Shown here: positions 46,971 through 60,800 of the stretch, piece after piece
How the letters are laid out: each line of letters starts with the position of its first letter
Position numbering within the stretch: position 1 is the stretch's first letter
Notes under the pieces: model-generated
Databases searched by the model: none
Told to the model about the DNA's origin: nothing
What the model saw: the letters and a program-made list of their open reading frames with translations, nothing else
Position numbers and translations under genes: made by a program
DNA from: Trematomus loennbergii
Taxonomy: Eukaryota; Chordata; Actinopteri; Perciformes; Nototheniidae
Reading direction: 5' to 3'
Length of the DNA: 64,000 bases
NCBI GenBank assembly: GCA_012861695.1
Contig: JAAOOA010000399.1
Coordinates: 13,311,748-13,375,747 of the forward strand

Positions 46971-48695
46971 TCAAACTAAATCCACCTGTGCTTTCCTTCT
47001 GGTGTGACAGTCCCAGTTTGAGTCTGATACATCTGTATTGCGAGCTGCAGGGCTATCCTTGACCCGGATAAATCTATCTACACAAGGCGAGTCCACCAAA
47101 GCAGTCCGCTGAGGCATGAGATAGTAATGTGTGGTGCTGGCCTTCTTGCCGTTCCCATAACAGGGAAGATGCAGGGGGAGCCTTCACTGTTCTGTCTCTG
47201 TAAACCCCGATAGCTCACGTAACGAGGGTTGGGTGCAAAGCTTTGGGTTGGGGGCATCACCCCATTAAAGTATGTTGGGAGGCTCTTGGGGCTGGGTGTG
47301 CGGGAGCTGCTTCTGGACAAAGGTTCCCTTGGAGGCACCTTTGGTGGTTTGTCCTCATCGCTATAAGCCCCAGACGAGACATCTGCTGACCAGCGGCGGT
47401 TGTCTCCTGTCTTGATTGTTCGTGGAGGGATAGGAGGTGGCACCCCGGGCTTATCCATACTTTGAGTTTGGCGCTTGTGGCACGTGAGGCGCAGCGAAGG
47501 CTTGTTGAAGGATCCAGCTGGGCCAGAGTGCGAGCGTCGGAGCCTCCTCTGAGCCTTGTCCTGCTGTCTCTGACAGACCACAGGCTCAGGTGGTTCCTGA
47601 GGTCGCTGCTGCTCAAACTGTTCTCGCACTTCCTGAGGAGGATATGCCTGATGCTGCTGTGGGGGTTGCCTCGGGCTTTGCGGCCCTAATGGACCATCGT
47701 AGTAAGCGTAGTTAATCTGGCCACAGCTCCTTCGACTGGGGACTCCATACGAAAAGGAGACGATTTGGAACACTGATCAGATACCAGGCAGCGGCTTTCG
47801 TCTGGGCTAGTGAAAAACTCTACTTCATTGTCCATCGCCTGCTCCTGGGAGATGTCCGTGTGCGGGGGATGGGGGGCAGAGGTTTGGAGCATCTGCCTGG
47901 CGTCTGAGGAGGACTGCTGCACACCGAGAGCCTCTGGAACGAGGGGACCACCTGGTCGTCATCTGCAGGACTTGGGGTGGAGGGTTCAACGCTGCAAGAC
48001 AGGGAGAGATGGGAGGGCCGGGACTGTTTTGGAGGTAATCTCTGTGAGCTTGGACTGTGTTTATGTCCTGTCAGAGCAGAAAAATGGAGGGGAAAAAAAT
48101 GACGTCAATTTTATGGCACAGTATTAATTTATTTGAATGACAATCATCATTTCCTTCTACAACTTTAGTAAAAGCTATAAAAACGATGGACTACTAGCTT
48201 TCTCTGTAATTCTGGAAAACCACTTACTACTTGCCGTATGGGGCAGATGATTTTTACAAACAATTATGTATTTCAGAAGAGCTGCACTATGCAGATGAGA
48301 GATCATGCACTTACGTTCATAACTTAAAGACGGTGGAGGTGGCACTTTATGCTGGGTGCGATAGCTGTGATCTGAATGTGCAGTGTCCATACTGAAGTAG
48401 AAGCTGTTAAAAAAAGAAAATGAATAGATTAGTACTGGTTTAGATTAATCATATACCATTCCATCATAACTAATAAGACTGACCTGAATAATAAAAGTGC
48501 GGCATGTCATGCAGATTTTAAAAAACTTCCCCTAATAAACTCCTAGTCGTGGCATTTGAACACTTACTTGTCCAGCTCATTGGGATGGGTCCAGGAGGGT
48601 TGGGATCCAGCCATGCTGTGACAGTAGCTGCCCCTCAGGAAGGGGTTTTCTATGGGAAAAGAGATCTCCTGGGCAGTCAGGCCCACTGTGGACAT
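46971..48695 (-). CDS. errfi1: ERBB receptor feedback inhibitor 1 (MIG6), three coding exons, frame broken in the last
   Basis: A cytoplasmic adaptor induced by growth-factor signalling that binds and blocks EGFR/ERBB kinase domains. Coding exons on the - strand are 48695-48568, 48403-48315 and 48067-46971, with GT-AG introns and matching phases. The N-terminus [11 protein letters not shown] is in line with the family start. The last exon carries [62 protein letters not shown] (the 14-3-3 and proline-rich region), PPIPPR (SH3 ligand) and the ERBB-binding segment: [40 protein letters not shown] and HYYL. Three one-base breaks in homopolymers (near 47865, 47755 and 47154) split it into three frames. 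Allowing for them the product is about 438 residues, against about 460 in mammals. I read the breaks as sequencing errors. Recent pseudogenisation is the alternative. The a or b paralogue is not decided. Confidence 0.88.
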
Positions 48696-48773
48696 GCTCC
48701 AGGCACACTTGGGTCGCATCAAAGTCAGGAAACACTCAGATCACCCGGCTCACTACCCCTGCTTCTGGTGCAC
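48568..48773 (-). other. errfi1: errfi1 exon 2 (carries the start codon)
   Basis: The acceptor TTGGCTGTGTTACAG ends at 48774 and the donor ACAA|GTAAGT at 48567. The start codon is at 48695-48693 after about 78 bases of untranslated sequence. The intron phase (AA|C) joins to exon 3 to give [12 protein letters not shown], which continues the family pattern. Confidence 0.8.
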
Positions 48774-51610
48774 CTGTAACACAGCCAAGACAAAAGCCGT
48801 GAATGACGGTGAAAGGAGGCTGACGGCAAATGCAGATGAGATGAAACAGAACATGTGGTAGCATATTGAAAAATACTCTCTAAACACAAGGCACACATAC
48901 TCCATGGGAAGAAAGTAAGTAAAGTAAAGCAAGTCCAGATATTATAATCAGTCTTGTGCTTGTGACTCCTTTTCTGTTAAGTACTAGACAGACAAGAAAA
49001 CAATCTCCTATGACAGAGGAATGACAAGTAGTATATGTCCTCATGAGGACAGAGCGCTCTGTCAGTCAGAACGTTCTTGTCAGAGTATTTGAATATAAAG
49101 AAAGCAGAAAAGCAGTGTTTATGAGAAAATGTAGCCATAATGAACAGATTATTTTGTGCCCGTTTTTGTAGTCTACTTTATTCAACAGTTGGCCTTAAAG
49201 GTGGGGTAGGTAATTTTGGAGAAACCAGCTCGAGTGCGTAGAATTTGAAAATACACAACCGGAGAAAATCTGCCACTTCCTTACAGAGCCCCTCCTCCAA
49301 CACACACGAACGCGCACATGACCAATGAGGGCACGAGATAAGTTTGTGCACAGATGGAAGGCTGATAGGCAGGTAGGCCATCCAGTTATTTTAGCCGGGC
49401 CGGCTAAAATGATTGGTCGTGGCTTTTTACAGTACTACGGCTTCCACAGATGACATTTTTGAATGGATTTTTTGTCAAAGCAGTTAAGATATTTATTGCT
49501 ATCGGGATGTTAAGAGCATTCCATGGAATATAACAAAAAGTGTATCTCGAGCCGGTTTCTCAAACTTACCTACCCCACCTTTAAGTAGATACAAGTTATG
49601 TAAAGTTGAAACAGCAATAGCAAGTTCTGCTTCAGTTGATTTATTTGACAGTACATCTAAAACAATACAGTTGTGAATTTTACCAGCTCGATTTCTAAAA
49701 TTGTCTTTACATTTCAACTATAGCAAGAGTTTTAATAAGCCTAAATTCAACATAGCAAACTTAGGTGTGAAATCATTAACAATCGGTCTGGTCTCATTCC
49801 AACGGACTGTACCTCAACTCTTTATATGTTTACAGTTTATTTTAAACTTGACTGTGCTGTGCTTCAGTGCTGCAATCTTGCTTGTCCTGAACAGCAGAGG
49901 AAGGGGCTCCTCCAGTTACGACAGATATACCTGATGTTGCAAGAACTCCTCCAGTCAAATGACCTGAATGTCCATGTCATGTCAAGTATGTGTCAGGGCT
50001 GAGTAAACAATGTGTACACTATTCAGAGGGGGGGACAAAATCCAGCAGCAAGTTTATATTTATGTGGTCAGAAGAAGACCAGAAGCAAAATCTGATCAGA
50101 TGTTTAGGCCCCACACTGGATTAACCTGTTCGATATGTCAGATCTCTTGAGATTTAAAAAGTGTTAAATTAAAATATGCAAAGCCTTTATGTTTTAAAGC
50201 ACAGTGTATCATATTTGTGTATTTGTTCTACGCCATGTCTGAGGTCACTCACATCAGCTTTGCATTGTTGCAGAAAATCTTCTAATGACTTCCGTGCCCT
50301 ATCAGAAGTCCTATTATTCAGAATGCAGCATAACAGGTGCATCCATCAGCCTGGTGGTCATCTCTTCTGCAGACCACATATGAGACATGCTGTCCTTCTT
50401 ATAATGTTGGAGTGATGACTGAGAGGAACACGGCCCCCTCGTTCCTGCTCTCCTATGAGCCATATTTATGTGCTGCCCTGACAGCTGGTGAGAAACAAAG
50501 CTCTAAAACAACAGGAAGCTTGTGGCATCAGCATGAGCCAAACTGCCCAACAAGGCATGCACCCCCCTTGCCCAGGGCCGTCGATTCGGTTCGGCGGGGA
50601 TGGGACGCAACATGATCCTCGATAATGAACCCCGGGGGCTTGTGCTTCCTCTTGCAACAGGTGCAAAGACAGTTCATCCTGGCAGTTAACCATAGGAGCA
50701 TTTACAGGCAACAGGATTAAACAAATGATGTGTAGTCATGCAGAGTATTAACCCTCTTAATGGGGAATTAGAGTCACTTAATTCAGATAATTTGGTCAAA
50801 GAATGTGAGTCTTTATAAGGTCAAGTCTGGCCATTCTGTCCATACAATAGGCTCTACGTGAGTGAGGGCCCATGTATGCCGGGAAGGAGGAGGTCTGATG
50901 GAGTTAGCAGTGATGTAAAAACATCAGCAGATAGCTTGCCTTTGATTTCAGCATTGTAATAGTCACACACAGACCTTGAAAGAAGGAGTTCACACCCCGC
51001 TCATGACACCCCTGCAGCGGTTTCCGAGCAACCATACTCGCTCTACCTGTGCGGCAAGCAAACAGCGCGCACACCCCCTCACTTTACCGGATTGAGATAA
51101 TAATGGTTAAAAGCCCTAGCAGGCAGGTGACTCACGCCACAACACACAAGTCAGCTATCTGGCAAGGACAGCTAGTGATGATACAGAATGGATTATTTCC
51201 TTTTAGCTTAAACGGAAATGACACGCATAGATAATTGTCGACTAATTAAATAAATGATGACATACAAATAAAACAAGGTTATAGATTTGCAATCTGCCAA
51301 AAGTTTAGAAAGAGATCAAACATTTTATATTTACCATGACAAAAAGACGTGTCGTTTTAGTAAAGGTTTACACATGTGTTCCCATTTTCTAGTTTACTTT
51401 AAAGAGGACTTTTCAAATCTTCGTAATGTCAGCGAAAAGACAGGGTACTCCTCTGAATGCCTTCAAGAATAACACACAAAAAAACATAGAAATATTCGCA
51501 ATAGAGAAGCTGAAGTTGCACATCAATCAGTAGTGTCTGTCGTGCTGGCACCAACATACAAAACAATGGACACGATATGGGCTTGAACAGCAATCCCTTT
51601 CTGAACTCAC
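48774..51610 (-). other. errfi1: errfi1 intron 1
   Basis: About 2.8 kb between the donor TTTAG|GTGAGT (at 51610) and the acceptor at 48774. It contains the TTAA-flanked MITE at 49195-49584. The remaining sequence has only random open frames. Confidence 0.65.
49195..49584. mobile_element. TTAA-flanked MITE
   Basis: 390 bp with inverted ends TTAAAGGTGGGGTAGGTAA and its complement TTACCTACCCCACCTTTAA, continuing into a further paired GAGAAACC...CTCGAG segment. TTAA at both edges fits the target site of Kolobok or piggyBac transposons. There is no transposase. It lies in errfi1 intron 1. Confidence 0.8.
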
Positions 51611-51782
51611 CTAAATAACTTCACAGATCTCCTCTGTTGACTCCCTCCTATAGATTCCTCTTTGGTGAATTATAGCTCCTCGTTTTCTTTGGTTTGATTT
51701 GAGTCTTTAGTGTTCTGATTGCATCAGAGACAAGACGCCAGCGAATTGGCTGCGCTCCGGTTAAACTGTGACACTTTTTAAG
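51611..51782 (-). other. errfi1: errfi1 non-coding exon 1 (start approximate)
   Basis: Ends on the - strand at GTTATTTAG|GTGAGT. The 5' end is placed about 30 bases downstream of the TATA box at 51814-51808. No in-frame coding start is required here, because the family start codon lies in exon 2. Confidence 0.55.
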
Positions 51783-51807
51783 ATAAGTCTAGTATTGTAC
51801 TGAGCTG

Positions 51808-51814
51808 TTTTATA
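51808..51814 (-). promoter_or_regulatory. errfi1: errfi1 TATA box
   Basis: CTTATAAAACAG on the - strand gives TATAAAA. Its position fits a start about 30 bases downstream and a 170-base non-coding first exon with a good donor. A TATA promoter suits an inducible early-response gene. Confidence 0.55.
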
Positions 51815-54800
51815 AGCTTCCACCACACGAGAGACGCACTGGCTCCGCCTTGCACACTTGCCCTTAAAGGCGCAGTCTCCTTTTGCACCATGTCTCTGTG
51901 CAGTATACGTGCAGCAGGACCATGGATGTACTATAGAGCAGGACATGCTGAGTGAGTGCATTAGGGATTGCAGAATCACCCTTGAACATATACACGGGGC
52001 TGATTTAAACGTTAAGTTAACTTGATGTGATCAAAGTCTGCTGTTAAACTTAGAGGAAGGAGCAGGTGTAGACATAAGGATACAGTCAGCTGATAAACTG
52101 TGTTCCTGTAGGATACAGTAAACACCTGAACACATGCAGCTGCTCTGTTATCAAAATACAGCTAAATGGGGATTGGTAGATGCAGTGAGGTGATGTTTAT
52201 TCATAATTGTATTATTATTTGCAGCAGTAAAGTTATTCTGATAAGGTGTCCTCCTGTGAGTTTTGCCTTTAAACAGTTTCCGTCACATATCATGTACCTC
52301 TTCTGTGTTGTTTCATAAACAGCATGCATTCAAGCTGTAGTCAAAAGTAAATTGCACAGATCTGCAGGACGTCAGAGGCAGTAATGGGGATGGCTCCAGG
52401 GCAGATAACAAAGACAACAGCTAAAGAAACACAGCCAGAAACACTCTTATCTGCACAGCTGCTAGCTGAAAGCAGCCCAGATTGTTTCACTGCTTGCTAA
52501 TCAGATCACCCTCTGCATTTTCTTTTAGCTGGACCTGTTCTGTGTTGACCTGAGATATTTTTCACTAAAAGACAGAGCAACATGGATGATACAAATATTT
52601 TTCTTTGTTTAAGTTTAGGTTAAAATGCTATTCTTAACATCATCTATTTCCAGTAACTAAGCCTACTTAGATCGTAAGTGGTGTTGTATTACATACTAAT
52701 ACTGTATTAGTATGTCACCTTACCTAACTGGGCTATACAAACCCAACACTGACATGCACACTGACCAAACACAGTGATACAATGGCTACAAACAACTCGT
52801 GTGTTGAATCAATAGTGGCATAAAGCTGAGGTGTGTGCGGGAGAGCGAGAAAGAGAGAACAGAGTGTTCTTGTGTCTATGTTCGTAAATCCTTTACAGCT
52901 TGTGCACGGGGGCCCCCCCAAACCCAACAGGCTTATCATTACATATTTGGTCACTACATGGAAAAGCTATTGCTAATCCCCTTTATAATTTCAGGCACAT
53001 TTTTGGGATTCCCTGGGCCAGTTGTGACCAGCAGAGGAAAGGTGCTTACTTGGTGTGATTTACAATGTATGTATGTGAATGAAATGAGCGTCAGAGTTTG
53101 GCGCTCAAAAGTGAGAAAAATTAATGTATTTCCCTTTAATAAAACATGCTTTACATTTCTAAGTCCACTGGGAAACCTTTATCCATGAACATTCATTGGA
53201 ATAAATATGCTTTAAGTCGATACTCTCTCTCCTCCCACTTCAGCCCCCCTCCCCTCCTTGCTTGTGTGCCACATCGTGATGCCATCACTCACAGGAAGTT
53301 CCTTATAAAGTTAGTCTGTCAGAGGGAAAAAAAGTCAGGGAAGGAGATAAGCAGCCGCAGCCAGAGGCAGCTCTGATGAGAGTTTGAGATGGCACATGAA
53401 AGACATTTCAAAATTACAATAGGTCTTCGAGCTCAGGCCCTAATAAGTAATCATTCTCAGGAAAAATTTCCAATTCTCTGGTTGTGCTTCATGACTCACG
53501 CTGAGATTTATCCACCACATCAAAAAAGTGAAACCTTCGGTTCATTTTCCTTTCAGCGTCATTTGGAGCAGAGAGGAATTTCCCTTTGTGGTTCACACTA
53601 CAAGACAATGGTATATTTATGAAGTGACGCTTCAGTCTCTTAGCCTATTAAGAATCCCTCACCAACAGGAAGGGTGGAGTTCTGTTGGAAATATAAAAAA
53701 AAAAAAACCTGATGTAAATGATTTATTCACTATGGAGGTCACAGCAGTGATTGCTGCCTGCCTGCTGAGGTAATTAAATTACGTGCATATTAAGCCTGCG
53801 TCCAAAGTTCACACTGATATAAACACAGCAGCAGAAGTCTCAGTGCTTTACAAAGGTGACGTCAAGCTTTATTTCATTGAATAGGTGTTCTGTGCTCTTC
53901 CAAAAAAATATCTCAATACAGGACTTATTTAGACCCTGGTTTGCTGGCTATCCCTCTTTCATATTGTAGGCTTTTTTAAGCATTTGTGGCCAGCAAAGTC
54001 TGCAACTTTCTCCCTTGAGAAATAAAGAGTCAGTTCACCGACATTACAAAAATAGAGGTTAGGCTACTATAGTTTTTAATATGATCAAAATATTTCCCAA
54101 AATGTTCCAACACATTTTTATCAAGGAGACGGTCCTTTCAATATGCACGTTTATGTCACATTTTCACATTACATGTTTTAGATCTTGCTAATTTTTTACT
54201 TTGTATTACAACTGGATGGAGGATTTCAGTAATGAGATGAATATTAGGTTATCAGAGAAACAAACTTCCCCAACATTAGCCTTCAGCTACTAGCCCATCT
54301 GCCACAGAGATGCCAACATGTCATCCTTTTTTTTGTATTTTTACCTGTTTTAACATCAAACTCTTACTTTGAAGAAATTAACTTCCATAGGATTGTGGGA
54401 TAAATGATATCTCAAAACCATGACATATGAAGTAAAAACCATTGTGCATGGCTAAGGAAGTTCAAAAATATGGATTTGTGATATTTGGTCGAACTTACCT
54501 TGTCCTGACTTTTTTAACGTGTTAACTGTGATGTTATTGGTGACTCTGAAAACATTATGTGTTTCATTTATTGGGCAGCAATGGCATTCTCCTGGATTAA
54601 TAAAGATGAAATAAAAAACACAGAAATAATTTGCATTTCAAAAAGACTGTATGCTGCCTACATGGTTCACACTGCAGATGAGCTGTGGGTCCAGCCTTTG
54701 CAGCTGTGAGCTCCATAGCCGAGCCTCAGGCTGACACATCGCCGTGTATTACTGCTGGATCGTGGTTTTGTCTGGCAGACCCACACACACACTTGGCTCG

Positions 54801-57800
54801 CGCCGTGGAAACAAAACACAAATCCCCAGGCAACGGGCTGTCATCTCTCACTACAATGTAAATACGACCATATTAAAGCACTTCTTCTTGTTAACCAAAC
54901 TCCTGAGAATCCTCCAGATGCTTCACTTATTAATCACTTCCTATATTGATACAAATACTTCTGGGAAATGAAGGGGTTTTAGAGTAAATTACCTCACACA
55001 CAGGTATTTTCTGTTTTAGAGTTCAATATAATCAAAAGCAGCAATAACGAGTCATCGTTGTATCACTCCTCTACATTGTTATGTTGAGTAGTTCAAGTGT
55101 AGCCACAGCCTGCTGTTAGTAGTGGGTGGAGCGAGCCACACCGCCTCCTTGATGATGACAGGGTGTGTTTAGTCTTCATGACCCAAATATCACCTTAGAC
55201 ATAGACTGGGGGAGTTATTGGCGAGCTCATCCAATGACTGAGACTGAACTCATGTTGATGGCTGATTATTCCTGAAGCTACCAAACTGTAATAATTCTTC
55301 CTTTTAAGGTTTTGGGAAGTTGTAAAAAGAATGGGAACATCCACAGTCACACATAATAACCCACACAGACACCCACATAAATGCTTTCATTTGTGTCTGT
55401 GTTTTGGGAGAAGCTGTGAAAACGACAGCTGTGGTGTGATGGAGAACGTCACGCTGGTTCGACTTTCTCCAGCCGCTGGTTCAGAGCCAACTCTGCTCAC
55501 AGGCTGCACCACTGGAACTCCACGGGATTGACTGACACAGATTAAAACCTGTTCCTAATATGCCTTGTTTCCGGGCTTGCAACTAATATTCAGTTTACAG
55601 AACATCAGTTTTCTTTTGCCTACATTTGGATTTTCTGTTCTGGCTGCATTACAGAATCCTATAGGGCCTCATGAAGAGCTACATCGCCTGTTTCTGCAAT
55701 GTAATGCCTGTATCATATTTCAAACGTCCAAAACAGGAGTTTCTGTCCTTTGGCCGATGAGTATTGCAGGTTTCCGGTGTTTTTGATGTCAGTCTATACA
55801 GGAGAAGGTTTAGGTTTTGCTTAATGTAGCAATCTATTCATCTTTACTGATTGTTGGGGGAATTTGCTCTTCCCCGATTTCCTGGTTCAGTCTCACTCAT
55901 GGGGGAAATAAGAAACCAAGCTCACAGCAAACATCAGGACCCAAGGCCCCTAGCTCTGCTGATAAAGATTTCAGATGTTGTGCAGCAAAAAAATCAGCAG
56001 GCTTGCATTCAAAGGGGGCAGTCCTAATAGAGTGAGGTATAAATCAGTTGCTTCAGAGTTAAAAGAAGAATTGCACTCTAGGTGCACTAAGAAGACACAT
56101 GTGTAATGAATGAAGGATGCAGTCCACACATGAGCTACAGGCAGTGAGCTGAACAAGTCCTGTTTTTCTGTGTGTGTGGATGAAGTGCATGTGGCAGGGT
56201 CTGGTGACAGGGACTGAGTCATTCAGGGCAGAGTATGTGCTTTGTCAGAGGGCCTTTTGTTCCATTCACACATGCATTTAGGGGCCCTGATGAAGTCAGC
56301 CAGACTACCTGACCTGGCGCTGGGCAGCAGCCACATTAATTCTTCACAACAGAAATGCTCTGGATCACCGCTCACACAAGCCTTTTAACGACAGGCCTGT
56401 GAGTTCAGGAGAATGCAGATGAGGTCCAGCTCTCATTTTCCACCCCCAACAAGCAGGTTGGCTGTGCAAACGCATATGTTTAAGGCGAAATGTGTTGCTC
56501 CAGGCAGAGAACCCTGCGTGGGTGTAAATACAGTCCTGTCTTAAACTCAGTGGTCATGGTACAGGGACTATAACGGCCTTGGTCCTACACGTTGAAAGCT
56601 AAACTAGATGAATAATTAAACTGCCATTTAATCTGCACCACAACAACATTCGTGCTTTTTCTCAAGAGCGTATTCAAAGTCACACTAAGCCATGGTGTTA
56701 TATTGGAGTTATATAGTACACAGTTAACAAAGGCAATCCTTATAGTTACAGCAGGTGGGCTGTACAATTATTGTCTGAAAGTTGTGTGTTTTGAAAGTTG
56801 TTTGTTTTCTCAAAAAAGTCATACACATTAGGCCTATAATCTCAAGCAATCAGATGTGCACATATATCAACCAAGGTTTTGCAACATTTGTTGTAAATGT
56901 ATTTCATCCATTTGTAGGATGAGATACACATAAGTGTATACATAATATGACAAAGATAATTGAAGCTGCTGTGGATGCTCACATAGGCCCTACACTTCAC
57001 TCTAGATATTTTTATTTTGTTATTCTTTTAAATATAAACATCTTCACATTTTAAAATATACAGCATATATAGAATGTGACGTTTGTTACACTGTGATACT
57101 GCCAGGACAAAACAGAAGGAGGCACCTTCACCACTTTGTAAATGTAGCTCTGGGTGGAAAGAACATTCAAAGTCAAGTTTAAATAAGGACTATAATTATC
57201 TTAGAGCCAGCAGATTATTCTCAGCTCTGCAGAAAATAATGAGTTACCACTGCTGTACACGGCTATTTTTAAAACAAGGGCAGGTGATCTCTCTGAAGGT
57301 ATGAAAACTTGGGGCAAACAGTGCCAGTTTAAGAATAGCTCATGCTTTGTCCTGCAGGTCTACTGTACTGAACTAAGAGTAGGGTCACTAAGGCGTACAG
57401 CTTCTGTTTGAAGTGGCGACGAAAAGAAGAATTAACAGCCTTGTAAATCAACCATAAATCTCAGTTTATCCTGGCCTCCTTTTTGCCTTCTGGCAAACCC
57501 TGCAGATACTCTCCTCCCCGCACCACTGTGGTCCCTGGCAGGAAGTAAATCAGCCAGGGAGCCGCCCCAGACCAAACACTGCAAGGGCCTCTGGAGCCTG
57601 AAGGTGTGTGGGAGGTGTGCACCGAGCTCACAGGGCACAATGTGCTTGAACTTCCTCGAGTCGTCAAGTAAAAAAAAAGAAACTCTGCTGTATACACAGA
57701 CATGCACATAAACTCTTGTTGACTCATGAAAAAGTTGTGCACACATAGACGCCTGCACATACTTCAGTTTGCACATAGGACAGACAGTACAGACACTTAA

Positions 57801-60800
57801 GTCAAACATCTTTATTTTCAGATTGTTTTCCACACTCCAAACAACCCTTTGAGTGCAGTAGTCTATACTTATCACCCTCTACCCACAAATCTCCCTCTAA
57901 AACTATATTTACTGTAGAGCTCCTGACATAATTACTCCATCATTTGGAGCCTTCCTTGAATCCCCCCTCCTGAAAAGCGTTGTGGGATATCTTCACACTA
58001 CACAGGAAAAGAGTGTCCTTTTACACTTCCCTAAGAGACATCACACTCACATACGTGTTTCTCTGACCTTAGACTGCCTTTGTTGAAGGACTGGCTTTAA
58101 ATAGGGGCTCATTTCGAAGTGGTTAAGACACTGCGACACTCGTGGCGTTAAAGAGCCTTGCATGTTATCTCTTGTGACCCGAACTGGACCCTGAACGTGT
58201 CTGTCTTTGGAGTACATTATCAAAAGAATAAATATACAAGCACTTTTTAAACATTGAATTTAATTACCTTGTGCTTTTAACCAAAGTGACAATACGCACG
58301 TTCAAGCACAGTGTCGTGCATCAGTACATCAGCTTCATATAAAATGCTGATTCACAGTGCTAGAGACATAAGAGATAGAGAAACATTCATATTGCATGTA
58401 AAGCATTGTAAAGCATGTTTAATTTATTTTCGAGATTATTATTGTGAAAATATCCTAGTGCATGTAAAATAACCTCAAATGGCCCTAAGCAATTTCTCTC
58501 TCTAATTTTCTCTGGCCTGATAATTAGCCTTGCTTAATTCAAATGCTGCCTTTAGACCATCGGATTACTAAGCACAGAATACACTTGAGCACAAAGCTTC
58601 TGTTTAAAGTGTGGGTAATTTTCCATGTGCATACGTGAGGCCTGAGACATCTGTGTCTGTGTCCTTCATTTGTAGGCGACAATAGCCAGCCATTCAATTA
58701 CCAATCTTGTTTTTTGACAAGGATAAGCTCGGCTTTCCTGACTACCGATGACAGCCTTGATTCATCTACACATCCCTTCATTATTTAATGATATCCGTAT
58801 CCGGAACTCTTATCTGCAGACAGGATGAGGAGCCTAATGTTTCCAATAGTTCAAACACAAACACTCGTGATTTCATTTTCCCAAAGATTGAGCACCACAG
58901 GCCACCATTGTGTCACAAACCATAGAGAGGACACACAAAGCGACAGACAGAGCAGACAGGGAGGGAGGTGGCCTGTCTTTGAATGTTTACTCAGATTACA
59001 GTATAAACTGAAGCATCTTGAGATGTAGCAGAAGTCGCCAGGAGAACAAGATGTCATGCTTTACAGAAATAACAAAGTTATGTGTCAAAAGTAATCACAC
59101 CTACTTTTCTATCAAGAGAGAAAGAGTTTAGAGTTAACATTTCTCAAAAAAACGGTTTTAAACAGATGGCACATCCACATGAGGGACTTCTGTTTATATA
59201 AAATAGCATAATGCGGCACAATAATTGCTTTGAGCTTATTCCGCATTGCTGCTATGTTTTTTTGAAGTAAGCTTGCAAAAGCGTTTCCACCAGGACCCTC
59301 TAATTAAAGTGAATGCTTATTAAAGCGCTACTTTGTAATGATGTCTCTGGAATGCTGCAAACACCAAACAAATCCCTAGGATAGATGATAGAAGTCTTCT
59401 TAGATTATAAAGAAACATTCAAAGGCAGAAATGATTGTCTGTTATCAGTATGGTGAGAAAGCATGATTAAAGTCAGCTATTAACTCTCTTCAGCTCTTCA
59501 AATGGTTTACTATTTCTAACTGAAAAGGGGAGAAGGAAGGCTGGAATACATTCTCTCAAACTGTGCCCAGCTCTAACTAGTGGATGCATACCAAACCCCG
59601 GCCAGATAAGATTGTAAGTCATTGAAAGGGGTCCAAAAACCCCTCCTCTGTTCCAACAGCTCCTTTCAGGGATATCTCTACGTGCCCCTCTATCAGGACA
59701 GGAAGCACCCAGTTGAGAGAGACAACAACAGCTCTGCTTCCTCTGGCTTTTCCCTTGTGCTGGGAAACTGTGCTAATAGGAAGTAGATAACGTAACCTGG
59801 AAAATGTAATGTGTTGAGTTTATGTTTATGAGCGTTCACATGCAGGTACAGTATGTCCACTTGCACTTGTGTAATTTGTAAGTGTGGGACATATAACGTC
59901 AGCACGGGATGAGCAGCAGAGCCCAGAGCACAGGGAGCACTTCATGGGAGTATGTCAGCATGTTGTTGGCACTCTGTATGAGAAGAAGCAGACGCGACCC
60001 TGGAAATGTTTTCTTAGTACGCAGTTGCCTGTTCAGAACAACACCAGACACACAGGAGGAAAACGTAATCTATAATGGGACTGACTTAAGGTTAATGGAC
60101 ATGCTGGCCTGCAAAAAACACCTTACTTGTACAAGAGCACCACTCCCTGCTGTCTTCTGGTCTTTTGTGTTTGCATAGGCTCGTGTCCATGTGACGTAAT
60201 GCAGATCTCTCATGTGACACGACTATAACTCACTCGGCAAACAGAGCTGTGTCATGTTGTTCCAAAGCCAGTGTAGTATTATTAATATTTACAACTACAG
60301 TCAAATTATGGTCAGGATATGAAGTGCTATTTCTTGGTATAAACATTCTTCACCTAGAGCCTAGATTCACCTAGAGATGATTCCCACGGAAAAATGGGAA
60401 TTAGAGAGGAAGAGTGTGAAGGAGTTTGAGCAAGATGGGTCAGGGAGTAGTCACAGGAGAGAAGCCACCCACACTTACCGCGAGGGGTTGACTCATGCGG
60501 TTTGGTTGGCACAGGGCTGTGGGACGGGGACATAACACTGGGTCTCCTCTCCAGGATGTGCTGCCTTCCCCCAAAGCAGAGCAGAACTTCCAAATCATTG
60601 ACAGCAGCTTAAATGGCTGGAGCCACAGTGACTGGGGACTGATTAGAGTAGACACATAATTATCTAAATCATGACATACGACCCTGCAGAGAACACATAA
60701 TGTCAGAGCGTGTAGTCATGCATATTCATAAGGGTCACTCCTTCTTTAGTGAGGGTGTGTAGCGTGTTTCAGCTGTGAATAACTGAACTCTGCAACACTT

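Noticed and set aside
50466..50711. 81-codon - strand frame in errfi1 intron 1
   Set aside because: No domain, and it falls between established errfi1 exons without matching splice phases.
57432..57875. 147-codon - strand open frame
   Set aside because: No recognisable domain, low-complexity cysteine-rich start, and no upstream exon or promoter signal. It is within the range of chance frames for 12 kb.
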